From positions 1 through 64,000 of the forward strand of contig NZ_NHYN01000004.1 in the NCBI RefSeq assembly GCF_003288845.1: a stretch of 64,000 bases of DNA, read 5' to 3'. The position numbers and the translations under genes were made by a program. The notes below the pieces were generated by a model. The model made no database searches. It saw nothing but the letters and a program-made list of their open reading frames with translations, and was not told the origin of the DNA. The stretch comes from Helicobacter monodelphidis. Lineage in GTDB: Bacteria > Campylobacterota > Campylobacteria > Campylobacterales > Helicobacteraceae. Numbering within the stretch: position 1 is the first letter of the stretch; every line of letters begins with the position of its first letter. Below, piece after piece: positions 26,629-36,316 of the stretch.

Positions 26629-27999
26629 TCAGTGCCTCCTTGTACATTGTTTAACCTTTTGATAATGTTCTTCTATCTCTGCTTCTTTTTTGCGCTCTTC
26701 TTTGGGAATACTCTCAAAAACTTCCAATGCTTTTTTACAATTTTTTAGCTGATAATAACCCCACCCCAAAGAATCTAAATAAGCAGGAGAATGTGGAGCG
26801 TACTCCAAAGCCTTCTGGACAAGTCTTACACCCTCTTGAATATCAACCTGATGGTCAATCAATAAATAACCTAAGAAGTTATACAATAAATCACTTCCCT
26901 TGATTGGGTCGCCTGAAGATTCTAATTCTGCTGTTTTCGCAAGTGCTAAACGCAACTTTTTAATGACTCCTTCTAGCATTTTTGCATTAATGGGCGGCTT
27001 GAGTGTTTCGTATTCAATAATAGCTTCAACCCCGATATATTTAGGGTCTTGTGTCTGATTGTATAGATGTCTTGCAAATTCTAATGCTTTTGGATATTGT
27101 TTTGTTTCTCGATAGAGGTCAAGTAAAAGCGGGGGATTAAAATCTATATTTTCTTCTAAAAAAGTAATGGCTTGTGTGTAATTTTTATTAAAAAGGAGAA
27201 CTTGAATAAGAAGCTCAAAATTTTCCTTACTCGGTTGTTCTTGATATAGGCGCATTTGTGTTTTTTCAAGTTGCTTAATGTCTCCCTTGTCGCGATAAAT
27301 TCTTGCAAGCCTTAAACATAAATTTTCTTCGCAACCCCGAATGCGTGTGTGTGTTTCAAGCATTGCAATAGCTTCATTGACTTGTTTTAGGAAAAAAACT
27401 TGTGTATTTGTTAGGCGGTCAAGAATAAGCGGAGATTGCTGAAAACTATATGCTTTCTTAAAAGAGTCTGCAGCCATTTGATATTCTTTACTGACAAGAT
27501 ACAAAGAACCAATTAAATTATAATTTTCTTCGTTCTCTTCAATTTGAATAAGTTTTTTTGCTTGCTTTGTGGCGTTATTTAAGTCACCAAAAGTAATTAA
27601 AATTGCAATAAGGGTGCGTTGAATCTCTTGAGAATCTGGACGGATTTCTAAAAATTGTTGAGTTTTCTCCAAAGCAGGGGTGAATTGATTTAAAGATAAG
27701 AGTAAGCCAATACTCTCTTTTAAGTAATTTGGATCTTTTGTTGTCTGCCATAATTCATCAAAAATTTTTAATGTTGTTTCTGTATCATTATTATCAAGTG
27801 CTACAAATGCTTCTATAATTTTTTTATCCTCCTCACGTTCTTGTTGTCTAAAAGTTGCAACTTGCACACAATTTTCTCCGTTCTCAAATCGACAGGCATT
27901 TTGTGCGATTTCCACATTCATACTTTGTGTTTTTTGAATATCACCGCAACCAACAAACAATAAAATAGACAGGATTAGAGCGACTGGATATAAGGGCAT
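26629..27999 (-). CDS. TPR-repeat lipoprotein
   Basis: 456 residues from the ATG at 27999, which follows GGAGG; a longer frame from 28044 lacks a signal peptide at its start. MPLYPVALILSILLFVGC is a lipoprotein signal with lipobox FVGC. The rest is a chain of helix pairs typical of tetratricopeptide repeats (such as EENYNLIGSLYLVSKEY, SPAYLDSLGWGYYQLKN). Probably a periplasmic scaffold for an envelope complex. Overlaps the start region with the YkgJ-type gene by 25 bp. Confidence 0.82.
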   Translation of the reverse strand: MPLYPVALILSILLFVGCGDIQKTQSMNVEIAQNACRFENGENCVQVATFRQQEREEDKKIIEAFVALDNNDTETTLKIFDELWQTTKDPNYLKESIGLLLSLNQFTPALEKTQQFLEIRPDSQEIQRTLIAILITFGDLNNATKQAKKLIQIEENEENYNLIGSLYLVSKEYQMAADSFKKAYSFQQSPLILDRLTNTQVFFLKQVNEAIAMLETHTRIRGCEENLCLRLARIYRDKGDIKQLEKTQMRLYQEQPSKENFELLIQVLLFNKNYTQAITFLEENIDFNPPLLLDLYRETKQYPKALEFARHLYNQTQDPKYIGVEAIIEYETLKPPINAKMLEGVIKKLRLALAKTAELESSGDPIKGSDLLYNFLGYLLIDHQVDIQEGVRLVQKALEYAPHSPAYLDSLGWGYYQLKNCKKALEVFESIPKEERKKEAEIEEHYQKVKQCTRRH

Positions 28000-28352
28000 T
28001 CTTTTTGTGCCTCCTTTATTGTAATCTTTTTTAGTTGCTCCCAATAAGGAAAAGTTTTACATTGTGATGGGCGAGATTCATAAATGCTACATCTTTCTTT
28101 TTGCTCATCAAAAAAAATACAGGCAAATTCACTTCCATTCTCGCCAATGATTTGTTTTTCAATAAAAGAAAAACGGTATCCAACTTTTTTAATATACTTT
28201 TGCATACATTCTTGAATGTCTATTTTTAGCCATTGTGCTAAAGCTTCAATTTCTGCATAGCGAACAAAAATATACCCACTTTTTCCGCGACAACAAAACC
28301 CATTGCATTGTTCACAACTTTTAGAATCAAAATTAAAATAAAAATCTTTCAT
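27975..28352 (-). CDS. YkgJ-family cysteine cluster protein
   Basis: 125 residues. N-terminal CEQCNGFCCRGKSG, later IFVRYAEIEALAQWL, CSIYESRPSQCKTFP and CPYIQSL: the eight-cysteine pattern of the UPF0153/YkgJ family (putative zinc or iron chelators). Function in the cell is not known. Upstream of and overlapping the TPR lipoprotein gene. Confidence 0.9.
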   Translation of the reverse strand: MKDFYFNFDSKSCEQCNGFCCRGKSGYIFVRYAEIEALAQWLKIDIQECMQKYIKKVGYRFSFIEKQIIGENGSEFACIFFDEQKERCSIYESRPSQCKTFPYWEQLKKITIKEAQKECPYIQSL

Positions 28353-28364
28353 TCTCGTTCCTGT

Positions 28365-29093
28365 TTACTTCTCTGCTTTAATGCTATGCGTGTTGGCTTG
28401 TTTAAATATTTTTTGTACTTCTTGACTGAAATCCCCATGCTCATACACAAACAAAGGAGGAAGGATACTTAAAGTTGCCTTTGAATTCAATCTTGCCTTA
28501 CAAAGCAATAGATTTGCATCCTTGAAACAATTTGGATATACAAAACGCAATTCTTCTACTTTGAAATGTTCCTGCCTTAACAAATACAAAATCCGCTCAC
28601 ATTCACGTGCATCAAAACAAAATAAAAATAATCCCTTTGGCTTTAAAAAACGTTTAAGATGCTTTAGTAGTTTTTCAAAAGGGAGATTTTCCTCAAATCT
28701 TGCGTTGTATGTTAACAAATTTGGGCTTTTAAGATGATGAGAATGATAAAAAGGTGGATTAGAAATAGCAACATCAAAAGAATTCATGCTTTTTGGGGTT
28801 AATTCTAAAAAATCACTATGGATAATTTCTACATCAAAACCCCCAACTCTTTGGTTGCGTTGTGCATAAAAAACCATTTCTTCTATTTTTTCTACCATTG
28901 TTAGCTTAAGCGGTTTATCTCTTGCACACAAAAGCCCAATTACACCACAGCCTGCACCAATTTCTAAAACTTGACTATGGTTAGGAATGTGAGGAATAGA
29001 AAATGCGTACAGAAACAAAGAATCGCTATTGTAAGCATAACCTTTTGCAGGTTGGGCAATTTGCAAAAGACGATAGGGCCGATTCTCACACAC
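28365..29093 (-). CDS. tRNA1(Val) A37 N6-methyltransferase family (TrmN6/YfiC)
   Basis: 242 residues, Rossmann methyltransferase. Starts with GTG at 29093 overlapping the ccsBA stop. LEIGAGCGVIGLLCAR (SAM site) at about 42-57 and FDVAISNPPFYHS (NPPF catalytic motif, adenine N6) at about 105-117. The order and NPPF choice fit TrmN6, which methylates A37 of tRNA1(Val); a related small-molecule or rRNA target is possible. Confidence 0.85.
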   Translation of the reverse strand: MCENRPYRLLQIAQPAKGYAYNSDSLFLYAFSIPHIPNHSQVLEIGAGCGVIGLLCARDKPLKLTMVEKIEEMVFYAQRNQRVGGFDVEIIHSDFLELTPKSMNSFDVAISNPPFYHSHHLKSPNLLTYNARFEENLPFEKLLKHLKRFLKPKGLFLFCFDARECERILYLLRQEHFKVEELRFVYPNCFKDANLLLCKARLNSKATLSILPPLFVYEHGDFSQEVQKIFKQANTHSIKAEK

Positions 29094-31881
29094 CGCTTTT
29101 TAATTTTCCCTTCCAGCCGGCTACAACAATTAAAAGAATAGTTGCGGCAACAAAATAATAAAGAAAGACAGGCACAGGCACAGGATCTCCGGCTGCATAA
29201 GAATGCATTCCAGATAGATAATAATTAACGCCAAAGTAAGTCATTAAAATTGAATAAAATCCTAAAACACTGAAGCTAGCAAATACATAGGGCGTATTTC
29301 CAGCTTTTACGAAACGAATATGCAAAATAATTGCATAGACAATCATCGAAATTAATGACCAGGTTTCCTTAGGGTCCCACCCCCAGTAACGTCCCCAGCT
29401 TTCATTGGCCCAAATCCCACCCAAAAATGTTCCTATAGAAAGCATAGCTAAGCCTATAATCATACTCATCTCATTAATTGCACTTAAAGATTGAATGGAG
29501 GAGTCAAGACGTAAATGACGTTCATAATCTGGAGAATCTTTCGGTACTTCTTTGCGGAATAAAAAGAGAAACAGGGTAATAATGCCCAGCATAAAACAAA
29601 GAGCTAAAAATCCATAACTCGCTGTAATGATAGACACATGAATGTTAAGCCAATATGACTTTAAGACAGGAACAAGATTGCTAATCTGCGGATCCATTTC
29701 GCTCAAATGCGCAACAAATAGTACGATTCCTGCCATCATTGATGAGGCAGAAAATGCAAGACTTGAATGTCGCAGCAATAGTATGCCACTCAATGCACTC
29801 GCCCATGCAACATAAATCATCGATTCATATGCGTTACTCCAAGGAGCATGCCCACTCACATACCAACGCAAAATCAACGCTCCAGTATGTAAAAGCAAAA
29901 TTAAGCTGATTAAAGTTAGTAAAATTAAATCCAGCTTTTTACTGAACCATCGCTGTTTACAAACAGATGGTTTTAATAATAACCTCGCCAAAGAAACTAC
30001 AAACAATAGAATACCAAACAATAAGTAGGCGTAGTAAAGCTTAACAAAAATTAAAGAATGATTCAGTAATAACTCTGCTTCTACTTTCATTGCTGATGGA
30101 ATTAAATCTTTACCAAAATGCTCTTGATGGGCTTTTAGAGATTTTAGTGCATCAAGGGCAGCCTTTTCGTCACCATTTACGACTAAGGAATCAAAACTTC
30201 TAAAATATTGCACAACAAGCCCTAAGGCATAGTTAGCATCTTGTTCGCTTAATTGCTCTAACTCGATTGGTGCATACCACTTTTGTGTCGTGCCATTTGG
30301 GTCTGGAAAAATCCGTAAGGAATTGCTAGAAAGAATCTGAAACATTGCCTCAAATCTTTCATTAACTGCCAAAATATCTTTGTCTAATGTACCCCTTTCA
30401 GCAGGTTTTTTCATATTTGTGTCTGTGACTAAATTGTAGAGCTTATAGACTCCATTGCTTGTATAAAGGTCATAGAATGAGGCGTAAGGATCGTTTGGTG
30501 ATAAACCAAGAATCTTACGCAAGGCTGGAGTTGTTATGCGTATCATCTTAACCCCTTTCCAGTATTCAGGATATGCAACCATACTCAAGTATATTTGCAT
30601 ATTAGACAAGCCTAAGAAACCATCTTTCTTTGTAATTTTATGTACCAAATCACTAGCAAGAGTGTCAAGTGGTTCTATTCTTCCACCAAAATCTTGCACG
30701 AGCAAAGTACCTGCAATTTTTGAATGTTCTTTTGTATTATTCTGTAAGTCTACAAGTTTTTGAACAACATCATTAAGCATTTGTGTTTCTGCCTGAGTGC
30801 TATTTTGCTCTTCAGTAGCATAGGCAGAAACTCCAAGAGATAGTATACACACTAATATCATTCCCATTGTATTTTGAGATTTTACGAATGTCGAAAGTTT
30901 ACAGAAACGTCCTTTCTTATCAAAGAGTATCCAAATGAATGCAAGAGTTAGCAAAAAATATCCGATGTAGGTTGGAATTTTACCTGGATCATTATTGACA
31001 GATAAATATGTCCCCAGTTCATCTCTGTCGTAAGATTCTTGAAAAAATCGATAGCCACCATAATCAAGTGTATGATTCATGTAAATATGGTAAGGCATTG
31101 TCACATTATTTACTGTATCCTCAACAATAACACGAGAAGAATACGATGATGGAGCGTGAGAACCAGGATAACGTTCTAACTCAAAATCTTCAAGTTTAAT
31201 TGTAAAAGGAAGTTGAATTTGTTTGGGTCCCCACATTATTGCCATTTTTAAATCACCTAGTAAAAAACGCGATGGAACACCTTGTTGTAATGCTATGTCA
31301 TCTTGATTGTTATCGTAAGAGAGGCTGACTAACGCTTGTCCACTTTTTAAATCTTCATTAGGAATAAAGTCTTTATAGCGTAAACTTAAGTTACCCTTAG
31401 AAAGCGGAATAGAAAATTCAAAAGGTTGTGAACCAACAGATGCCAAACGCACAGGAAATTCTTCTTTTTTTATGCTATGTTCACCCAAAACATCACCTTC
31501 TAAAGTTTGTACGATGAGGTAATTTTCTCGTGATTCCATTACAGAGGAACTCTCTCCCTCTCGGATATGCAAACGTCCTTCAAATCCAACATTCTGTGTT
31601 AATGCCGCACCCACTAAAATAACCAAAAAAGAAAAATGAAGTAAAAAAACAGAATACCTTTTGCGTTCCAATACACGAAAACGTATCAATACAACTATTA
31701 AATTAATGGCTAGAAAAATATGCAATGCCTTAAACCAAAAACTGGCATATACCAGTGCTACTGCTGCCTCTGTGCCAAAGTCATTTTCAATGAAAGTTGC
31801 TCTTGCACAAGAGGCTGCATAAATTGCCAACAATAAGTAGGTAAGCCAAAAAGAACCAATATTATCGCGGAGAAATTTCAT
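29086..31881 (-). CDS. ccsBA: Cytochrome c synthase CcsBA (system II)
   Basis: 931 residues, the ResB-ResC fusion of Epsilonproteobacteria. The first third is CcsB/ResB (several spans, then a large periplasmic region); the last third is CcsA/ResC with the haem-binding WWD-like motif in WGRYWGWDPKETWSLIS and conserved periplasmic His residues (TGALILRWYVSGHAPWSN, YLSGMHSYAAGD). Carries haem across the membrane and attaches it to apocytochromes such as NapB. Overlaps the thioredoxin-lipoprotein gene by 4 bp (ATGA). Confidence 0.95.
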   Translation of the reverse strand: MKFLRDNIGSFWLTYLLLAIYAASCARATFIENDFGTEAAVALVYASFWFKALHIFLAINLIVVLIRFRVLERKRYSVFLLHFSFLVILVGAALTQNVGFEGRLHIREGESSSVMESRENYLIVQTLEGDVLGEHSIKKEEFPVRLASVGSQPFEFSIPLSKGNLSLRYKDFIPNEDLKSGQALVSLSYDNNQDDIALQQGVPSRFLLGDLKMAIMWGPKQIQLPFTIKLEDFELERYPGSHAPSSYSSRVIVEDTVNNVTMPYHIYMNHTLDYGGYRFFQESYDRDELGTYLSVNNDPGKIPTYIGYFLLTLAFIWILFDKKGRFCKLSTFVKSQNTMGMILVCILSLGVSAYATEEQNSTQAETQMLNDVVQKLVDLQNNTKEHSKIAGTLLVQDFGGRIEPLDTLASDLVHKITKKDGFLGLSNMQIYLSMVAYPEYWKGVKMIRITTPALRKILGLSPNDPYASFYDLYTSNGVYKLYNLVTDTNMKKPAERGTLDKDILAVNERFEAMFQILSSNSLRIFPDPNGTTQKWYAPIELEQLSEQDANYALGLVVQYFRSFDSLVVNGDEKAALDALKSLKAHQEHFGKDLIPSAMKVEAELLLNHSLIFVKLYYAYLLFGILLFVVSLARLLLKPSVCKQRWFSKKLDLILLTLISLILLLHTGALILRWYVSGHAPWSNAYESMIYVAWASALSGILLLRHSSLAFSASSMMAGIVLFVAHLSEMDPQISNLVPVLKSYWLNIHVSIITASYGFLALCFMLGIITLFLFLFRKEVPKDSPDYERHLRLDSSIQSLSAINEMSMIIGLAMLSIGTFLGGIWANESWGRYWGWDPKETWSLISMIVYAIILHIRFVKAGNTPYVFASFSVLGFYSILMTYFGVNYYLSGMHSYAAGDPVPVPVFLYYFVAATILLIVVAGWKGKLKSGV

Positions 31882-32477
31882 TGTTCAACCCCTTGCAAAA
31901 ACTCTAGGTAACGTTGATTGATTTCTTTATCGCTCTGTGCTCCCTCCCATTTTTTGTCAGTGATAAACTCAAGAGTAGCTAGGAATTTATCCCCCGTTAT
32001 AGCCCCTGCTCGAATTAAAATTGTTTTGCCTTCCGGTGTTGCAAAAATTGTTGTTGGCGTTGGTCCAATACGGTATAACATCACTAAATCATTTGTTGTC
32101 AATTCTGCGGGTTGAAGTCCATTGACAAAATAATGCGTTTTAAGATAGCTGGAATTCACATAATAAGGGCTAAAATCCGCCTTTAATTTATCCTGAATTG
32201 CTTGTGAAGATTTAATTTCCTTTTTTAGCATATCGCAATAAGTGCATCCATTTGCACCAAAAATAATCATTAAATACTTGCCTTCTGGATCAATACGTGC
32301 ATTATCCTTGACAATTCCTTCTAGCTCTGCATAAGAGGCTTTATCTAAGTTGTTAATTTTATCCAAAACTTCTTGAGAGGTTTGTGTTCCTAACGAAACA
32401 ATCTTGTCGTGCTCTTGTTCATTTCCACAGCCACTAAGAATCAACAATAAACAAACAATAAAACTCTTCCAGTACAT
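31878..32477 (-). CDS. Thioredoxin-fold lipoprotein for cytochrome c maturation
   Basis: 199 residues. Lipoprotein signal with LILSGC at the lipobox (residues 14-19), then a thioredoxin fold with the redox pair in GANGCTYCDMLKK and the cis-Pro region GPTPTTIF. The position between hemH and ccsBA matches H. pylori HP0377, a CcmG/DsbC-like protein (recalled) that reduces the haem-binding cysteines of apocytochromes. The CTYC pair and lipobox are seen; the role is taken from that neighbour order. Confidence 0.87.
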   Translation of the reverse strand: MYWKSFIVCLLLILSGCGNEQEHDKIVSLGTQTSQEVLDKINNLDKASYAELEGIVKDNARIDPEGKYLMIIFGANGCTYCDMLKKEIKSSQAIQDKLKADFSPYYVNSSYLKTHYFVNGLQPAELTTNDLVMLYRIGPTPTTIFATPEGKTILIRAGAITGDKFLATLEFITDKKWEGAQSDKEINQRYLEFLQGVEQ

Positions 32478-32480
32478 TGC

Positions 32481-33422
32481 TTACTCCTTTTCTTTTTGTA
32501 CAATAAGATTTAAGATTGTCTTAACAAAACTTTCTGAATGGTTTAGGCACTCACAAACCTCATAAGATGAAATGCCTATTTTCTGTGCCTCGTGCCGATA
32601 TTCTATGGAAAGTTCAAAATCTGTTTCTGAATTATCAAGTGTAAATGAAATAGGATAAATCAGCACAGACTCACCCTTTAGAGATTTTAACTTTTCTTTT
32701 AAGGAGGGTGTTAGCCATTTATTTGGTCCAATACGCGATTGAAAAGCATGCGTAATTTCTTTGAATTCTATTCCTTTTTTTTGTAATATTGTTTTAAGTG
32801 TTTCAATGTTTGCAAGAACTTCTTTTTCGTAAGGATCGCCTTTGTCCACAATAGATTGAGGTAATCCATGAGCAGAAATAATTAGCACAATATTATGATT
32901 TGGCTTTTTGAGTTTTTTTGTGCCTTCTATAATTTTTTCAGCAATGGCCTCATTGTAAAATTCATTATCAAAATAGCGATCAATGATAAAAGTCTTTGGC
33001 ATATAGGAAAGCTCAAAACAAGCCTTTTTTACATGCTCTAAAGAAGTCAGTGTCGTAGTGGTAGAATATTGAGGGTAAAGACTAAACAAAACCAATTCTT
33101 GAATATTTTTTTGTTGTAATAAAGCGAGTTGTTGTTTAATAAATGGAGTGGTATAACTCATACCATAAGTGTATAAACGGCTCGAATCCGCCTTCTGCAA
33201 GGCTTGAATTAGATTTTTTGTATGTGTAATAATGGGTGATTTTCCTCCCAATACCTCATAGTTTGATTTTGCTTTATTTAGTCGCATAAAAACAATCAAA
33301 CTTGCAAGAAAGGAACGTACAAAAGAAGATGAAACACTTATGATGTTTTTGTCGTTGAACATATTAGTTAGAAAAGTCCTTACTTCATCAAGGTTGTTTG
33401 GTCCTCCCATATTTAAAAGCAT
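32481..33422 (-). CDS. hemH: Ferrochelatase HemH, start codon uncertain
   Basis: 313 residues from the ATG at 33422. Inserts iron into protoporphyrin IX. LLNMGGPNNLDEVRTF, LGGKSPIITHT, LFSLYPQYSTTTTL and LIISAHGLPQSIVDKGDPY (catalytic His) plus ITHAFQSRIGPNKWL (substrate region) and DNSETDFEL (Glu) are family motifs. GGAG is 17 nt before this ATG, too far, but only 5 nt before an in-frame ATA at 33434. That would add IKAV, matching the residues in front of LLNMGGP in other HemH proteins. So initiation may be at ATA. Confidence 0.93.
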   Translation of the reverse strand: MLLNMGGPNNLDEVRTFLTNMFNDKNIISVSSSFVRSFLASLIVFMRLNKAKSNYEVLGGKSPIITHTKNLIQALQKADSSRLYTYGMSYTTPFIKQQLALLQQKNIQELVLFSLYPQYSTTTTLTSLEHVKKACFELSYMPKTFIIDRYFDNEFYNEAIAEKIIEGTKKLKKPNHNIVLIISAHGLPQSIVDKGDPYEKEVLANIETLKTILQKKGIEFKEITHAFQSRIGPNKWLTPSLKEKLKSLKGESVLIYPISFTLDNSETDFELSIEYRHEAQKIGISSYEVCECLNHSESFVKTILNLIVQKEKE

Positions 33423-33520
33423 AACGGCTTTTATGGTCTCTCCTTTATTAAGAATAATATTTTATGAACCAGAATTCTATATTATTATTCCTAATAAAAA
33501 GTAACTTCTTGTTTTGTAAC

Positions 33521-35740
33521 TTAATGTTGATTTTTTAAGAATAGATTTCTTAAGTCGATGATATTTTTGCCCAAAAAATCCTGCAAATTACCCATCTCTA
33601 ATATTGTCAGTGCTTGTTTAAAATACCATTCTAAGAAAGGGTTTTGTTGGCATTTTGAAAGCAAGGTTTGAATGTATTTTGCCTGATTTTTTGATTTTTG
33701 AATTTGGCTAACAAAATGATGGACTGCCGAACGTTTTTGCTTCCATTCCACATAAAAGCTACCTTTTACTTTAAACATAAATGATTCTGTATCTTCAATC
33801 ACAAAACCTTCAATTGCCTCTGAATGAGGTAGGATTCCTGAGCTATTCTCAACGAGAAAGCTTTCTAGAGTTTGAAAGTCATTAATAGAACAAAAATGTC
33901 TCTTACAAGGAACACCTATTTCATTTGCAATGTTTTGTAAATCTTCATAAGATTTTCTATAAAAAATAAGAGAATTTTCAACAGCATCTAGTAGGACAAT
34001 CTTTGGAGAATGGTATTCAATAATATGGGGGTCAAAGATAGGGTCAATCACTTCAAATACTAAAGAGTAGTTTATATTTTTACTTAAAAAATATAAGATT
34101 TTTGATTCGACATCTAGTTGTTTGATGAGATGGGCAAAATGTTTTGAATGTATCCCACCCCAATCACTTTTGGAGCTAATAAATAGAGAGTTATTGTGGA
34201 ATGCAATAATCCCCAAGAATCCGTTTTCCTTAATGTAAGTCTGCAGAGGAAATTTCAAGGTTTGTTGCAAAGAATTAAGCTTGAGTGCATCTTGCTCATT
34301 GAGATTAAAAAATTTATCATAACTACGTGCAACAATGCTGAAATTTTGTGTGTCTAAGAAAAGTCCTCTTGCCTTACATGTAATTGTATCCCAATTTTTT
34401 TTACTAAAGGCTTCGCGTGAAAAGCGAAAACTAGAAATATGACCAAATTGTTTTTCTTGAACCCACTGGCTTTTGCGAAATTCTTTTAATAGCTCGCATA
34501 CATTCGAGGGTGATTTTGGTACTTGAGTCGAAACAATAGGGCTACTTTGCTTAAATACTTCATTTTTAAATTCAAGGCATTCAAATCCATGACAATCAAG
34601 TGTTACAACACGTAAATATCCACCAAATTCAACTTTATTTTCACATACAAACACGCGTGAGTTGATTTGTGTAGGTAAGTTTTGTCGATTGCGATGACCA
34701 AAAATCTGGTATAAATTTGCGTGTGTATTTTGATAGAAATATTCTGCTATTAAGGCTGTATCGCTGTAATTGCCAATGCCATGAATCATTGCACTACTTG
34801 GAATAAAGCTTAACTGGCTGATATCAGAGGGAAAATTTGGCATTCCGCAATGATTACAAAAAACTTGCTTATCCCCATAGGAATAGACAATGAGTGTTTT
34901 AAGTTGACTGCATAGATAATTTATATCTTGCCTGGAGAGAGAATTTTCTTCAATCTGAACTTTTGTATTAAGATTAAATTCTGATGATTGAGATTCTTCA
35001 CCTCTTGCATATGTGCGTAAATGCCGTTCGTGATTACCTTCAATTAAGTAAACATTAGGAAGATTACAAATACTCAAAAGATATTTTAAGACCTCTGCAT
35101 TTTCAATACCCCTGTCAATATAATCTCCCAAAAAAATATAAAAGTTTTGTGGTTGTATCTCACCTAGATTCTTCAGGACAGAATAGCAACCTTGTAAATC
35201 CCCAATATGATAAATTTTTTCATAAGCATTTAAATCCATCGGTGAGTATAAAACTTGCCTCCAATTTTTCCTATGAATAACAGAATATTGATGGGGCAAA
35301 GGATTGTTTTTGAGTTGTTTATGCATACGGACAAGAGTTTCGTTAGGTACGAAAAATTTACCATTTTGTCGACGCAATAAATTACGTTTTTGGCATTCTT
35401 CAAGACTAACATCAGTGAAATCAACAATGTGCATTTCATATGCATATTGTTGGCATAGTTTTTGGTAGATTTTAAGATTATTTAAAACTGTATTTGTTGC
35501 ATCGATAATTGTGAAATCGCCATTTTTAAGGCGAGATTCCAAAAGTTTATAAAAAAAATCCCAAATAAAAGAGTCATTTTTTTGACTTACAGATAGAGAA
35601 CCATCGATGCATTGCGTTGGACTTTGGGCAAGAATCCTTAAGGCATCGGGGCTCAAAGTAAATAAACTTAAGTTATTTTCTTTAATCCAACTACTTTTTC
35701 CGCTTGCAGGTAAACCACGTGTAACAAGAAGAATGCGCAA
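33521..35740 (-). CDS. Putative trifunctional RNA repair enzyme: kinase, phosphatase, RNA ligase
   Basis: 739 residues from the TTG at 35740 (AGGAAGGGGG 6 nt before). Three domains in order. (1) Polynucleotide kinase, about 1-165: Walker A GLPASGKS at 9-16, SPDALR, and a lid RRQNGKFFVPNETLVRM. (2) PPP/ApaH-like phosphatase, about 175-395: GDLQGC (Asp181), GDYIDRG (Asp206), EGNHE (Asn236, His237), NHCG (His297) and FGH (His349). (3) T4 Rnl1-type ligase, about 405-739: KARGLF, then motif I YIKENGFLG with the adenylated Lys at 504, LVFEVIDP, EGFVIED (Glu644) and FKVKGSFYVEWK (Lys657, Lys659). Together these would heal 5'-OH and 3'-phosphate ends and seal them. Clostridial Pnkp has the same order but a different ligase and needs Hen1; no Hen1 gene is seen here. 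Lies between hemH and a divergent membrane gene, apparently alone. Confidence 0.85.
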   Translation of the reverse strand: MRILLVTRGLPASGKSSWIKENNLSLFTLSPDALRILAQSPTQCIDGSLSVSQKNDSFIWDFFYKLLESRLKNGDFTIIDATNTVLNNLKIYQKLCQQYAYEMHIVDFTDVSLEECQKRNLLRRQNGKFFVPNETLVRMHKQLKNNPLPHQYSVIHRKNWRQVLYSPMDLNAYEKIYHIGDLQGCYSVLKNLGEIQPQNFYIFLGDYIDRGIENAEVLKYLLSICNLPNVYLIEGNHERHLRTYARGEESQSSEFNLNTKVQIEENSLSRQDINYLCSQLKTLIVYSYGDKQVFCNHCGMPNFPSDISQLSFIPSSAMIHGIGNYSDTALIAEYFYQNTHANLYQIFGHRNRQNLPTQINSRVFVCENKVEFGGYLRVVTLDCHGFECLEFKNEVFKQSSPIVSTQVPKSPSNVCELLKEFRKSQWVQEKQFGHISSFRFSREAFSKKNWDTITCKARGLFLDTQNFSIVARSYDKFFNLNEQDALKLNSLQQTLKFPLQTYIKENGFLGIIAFHNNSLFISSKSDWGGIHSKHFAHLIKQLDVESKILYFLSKNINYSLVFEVIDPIFDPHIIEYHSPKIVLLDAVENSLIFYRKSYEDLQNIANEIGVPCKRHFCSINDFQTLESFLVENSSGILPHSEAIEGFVIEDTESFMFKVKGSFYVEWKQKRSAVHHFVSQIQKSKNQAKYIQTLLSKCQQNPFLEWYFKQALTILEMGNLQDFLGKNIIDLRNLFLKNQH

Positions 35741-35774
35741 TTTTATCCCCCTTCCTATATTCAATCTAATTTGT

Positions 35775-35780
35775 TATAAT
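35775..35780 (+). promoter_or_regulatory. -10 box for the small membrane protein gene
   Basis: TTTGTTATAATGAC carries a perfect TATAAT, 39 bp before the ATG at 35820, with GGAGAGG as ribosome site. The repair-enzyme gene starts 35 bp away on the other strand, so the two promoters share this short stretch. Confidence 0.6.
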
Positions 35781-35819
35781 GACGGGAAACTTTATCCAAC
35801 TTTTACTAATGGAGAGGTA

Positions 35820-36230
35820 ATGCCGAGTCATATTATTGCTGAAATGTTATTTTATCATCATTTTTTTTCAATTTGCTTATTGATTGTGCCAATTGTTGCA
35901 CTGATTATTTTGTTTTTAAGTCAAAATTTTCCTTTTATGATTCGCAGAATTCGTCTTCTTACTCCAATGTATGGGTTCTTTATCGCGACTACCATCTTTA
36001 CGGGGATTATTTTTAGCTTTATTTTGCAAACCTTTAATCTCAAAATAGCATTAATGATTCTTGTCTCAATTTTCCTTATTATGGGTGAAATTAAACGATA
36101 CAAGAAACAAAGAGTTATTGCAAGTTATGATATTGATCTGCAGAAAACCTATCGTTTATTTGCAAAACAAAAATATGCTCTTGATTTAATTTTATTGATT
36201 GTAACTTATGCTATAACCCCATTTTTATAG
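35820..36230 (+). CDS. Small integral membrane protein, unknown
   Basis: 136 residues from the ATG at 35820 (GGAGAGG 5 nt before); the frame is open further upstream, but that part overlaps the repair-enzyme gene start. Four hydrophobic spans, a basic loop (MGEIKRYKKQRV) and no known motif. The divergent position relative to the RNA repair gene may be chance. I do not recognise the family with confidence. Confidence 0.8.
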   Translation: MPSHIIAEMLFYHHFFSICLLIVPIVALIILFLSQNFPFMIRRIRLLTPMYGFFIATTIFTGIIFSFILQTFNLKIALMILVSIFLIMGEIKRYKKQRVIASYDIDLQKTYRLFAKQKYALDLILLIVTYAITPFL

Positions 36231-36316
36231 TTGAATGCAATGATAGCTTGAATAAATATATTGTAATTTAATATTTACTTTATATTAATGTTAAACTTTT
36301 ATTTTGGGAGTTTTTA

